A stretch of DNA of 22,671 nucleotides from a virus: positions 1 to 22,671 of the IMG/VR virus record IMGVR_UViG_3300044911_000139; one strand, written 5' to 3'. How positions within the stretch are numbered: the stretch's first letter is position 1; every line of letters starts with the position of its first letter. This document shows, one piece after another, positions 22,663-22,671 of the stretch. Under the pieces are notes generated by a model. It saw nothing but the letters and a program-made list of their open reading frames with translations, was not told the DNA's origin and did no database searches. The position numbers were made by a program, and so were the translations under genes.

Positions 22663-22671
22663 TCCAAAGGA
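22655..22671 (+). CDS. Start of next gene, 3' partial
   Basis: ATG at 22655 begins MIDPK and overlaps the glycosyltransferase stop by eight bases. Only five codons are in the window, and the start is a guess from the gene-overlap pattern; GAGGAAG upstream (22641-22647) is a plausible ribosome-binding site. Confidence 0.4.

Noticed and set aside
1-22671. CRISPR arrays, insertion sequences, integrase or toxin-antitoxin genes
   Set aside because: No regularly spaced repeats, transposase motifs, tyrosine or serine recombinase motifs were found on either strand.

Overview
The window reads as the late (virion structural, tail, lysis) region of a tailed double-stranded DNA phage, with every recognisable gene on the + strand. 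Genes are packed tightly: many join by TAATG or ATGA stop-start overlaps, and the few gaps hold hairpins rather than missing genes. Base composition is moderate (mid-40s % GC by eye, not computed). The capsid protein type, the tail-protein C-terminus, the small basic proteins and the proteasome-like enzyme suggest a phage of aquatic bacteria, most plausibly an actinobacterium. That host call is inference from remembered family resemblance, not proof.

Layout: (1) 1-6909, four overlapping genes for large helical, coiled-coil or acidic proteins lying upstream of the capsid genes, probably internal virion or DNA-ejection proteins; the first is cut by the window start. (2) 6910-7072, a gap with a tRNA-minihelix-like fold and a second hairpin. 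(3) 7073-8501, scaffold and major capsid protein, followed by a strong hairpin. (4) 8560-11586, small head or accessory genes: a two-cluster zinc-binding candidate, a proteasome/HslV-type Ntn hydrolase with a histone-like lysine tail, small basic proteins (one with a GTG start), and a head-tail structural protein. (5) 11590-17938, receptor-binding apparatus and tail: a Ser/Ala/Thr-repeat fibre, an Mtd-N-like protein, a tandem glycine-rich adhesin, a chaperone-like protein and a 665-aa tail protein. (6) 17938-21324, small membrane proteins, a methyltransferase, a secreted proline-rich protein, holin candidates and a CHAP endolysin, ended by a strong intrinsic terminator. (7) 21372-22671, a new unit: a structured leader RNA, a possible leader ORF coupled to an unknown 121-aa gene, a GT-A glycosyltransferase and the start of one more gene.

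No tape-measure gene and no frameshifted tail-chaperone pair are visible between capsid and lysis genes. With the internal-protein-like cluster this favours a short-tailed (podovirus-like) particle, although the C-terminus of the 665-aa protein resembles tail proteins of long-tailed actinophages. The most interesting candidates are the proteasome-like hydrolase with its possible nested basic gene, the tRNA-like element before the capsid operon, and the structured RNA plus coupled leader ORF after the terminator.
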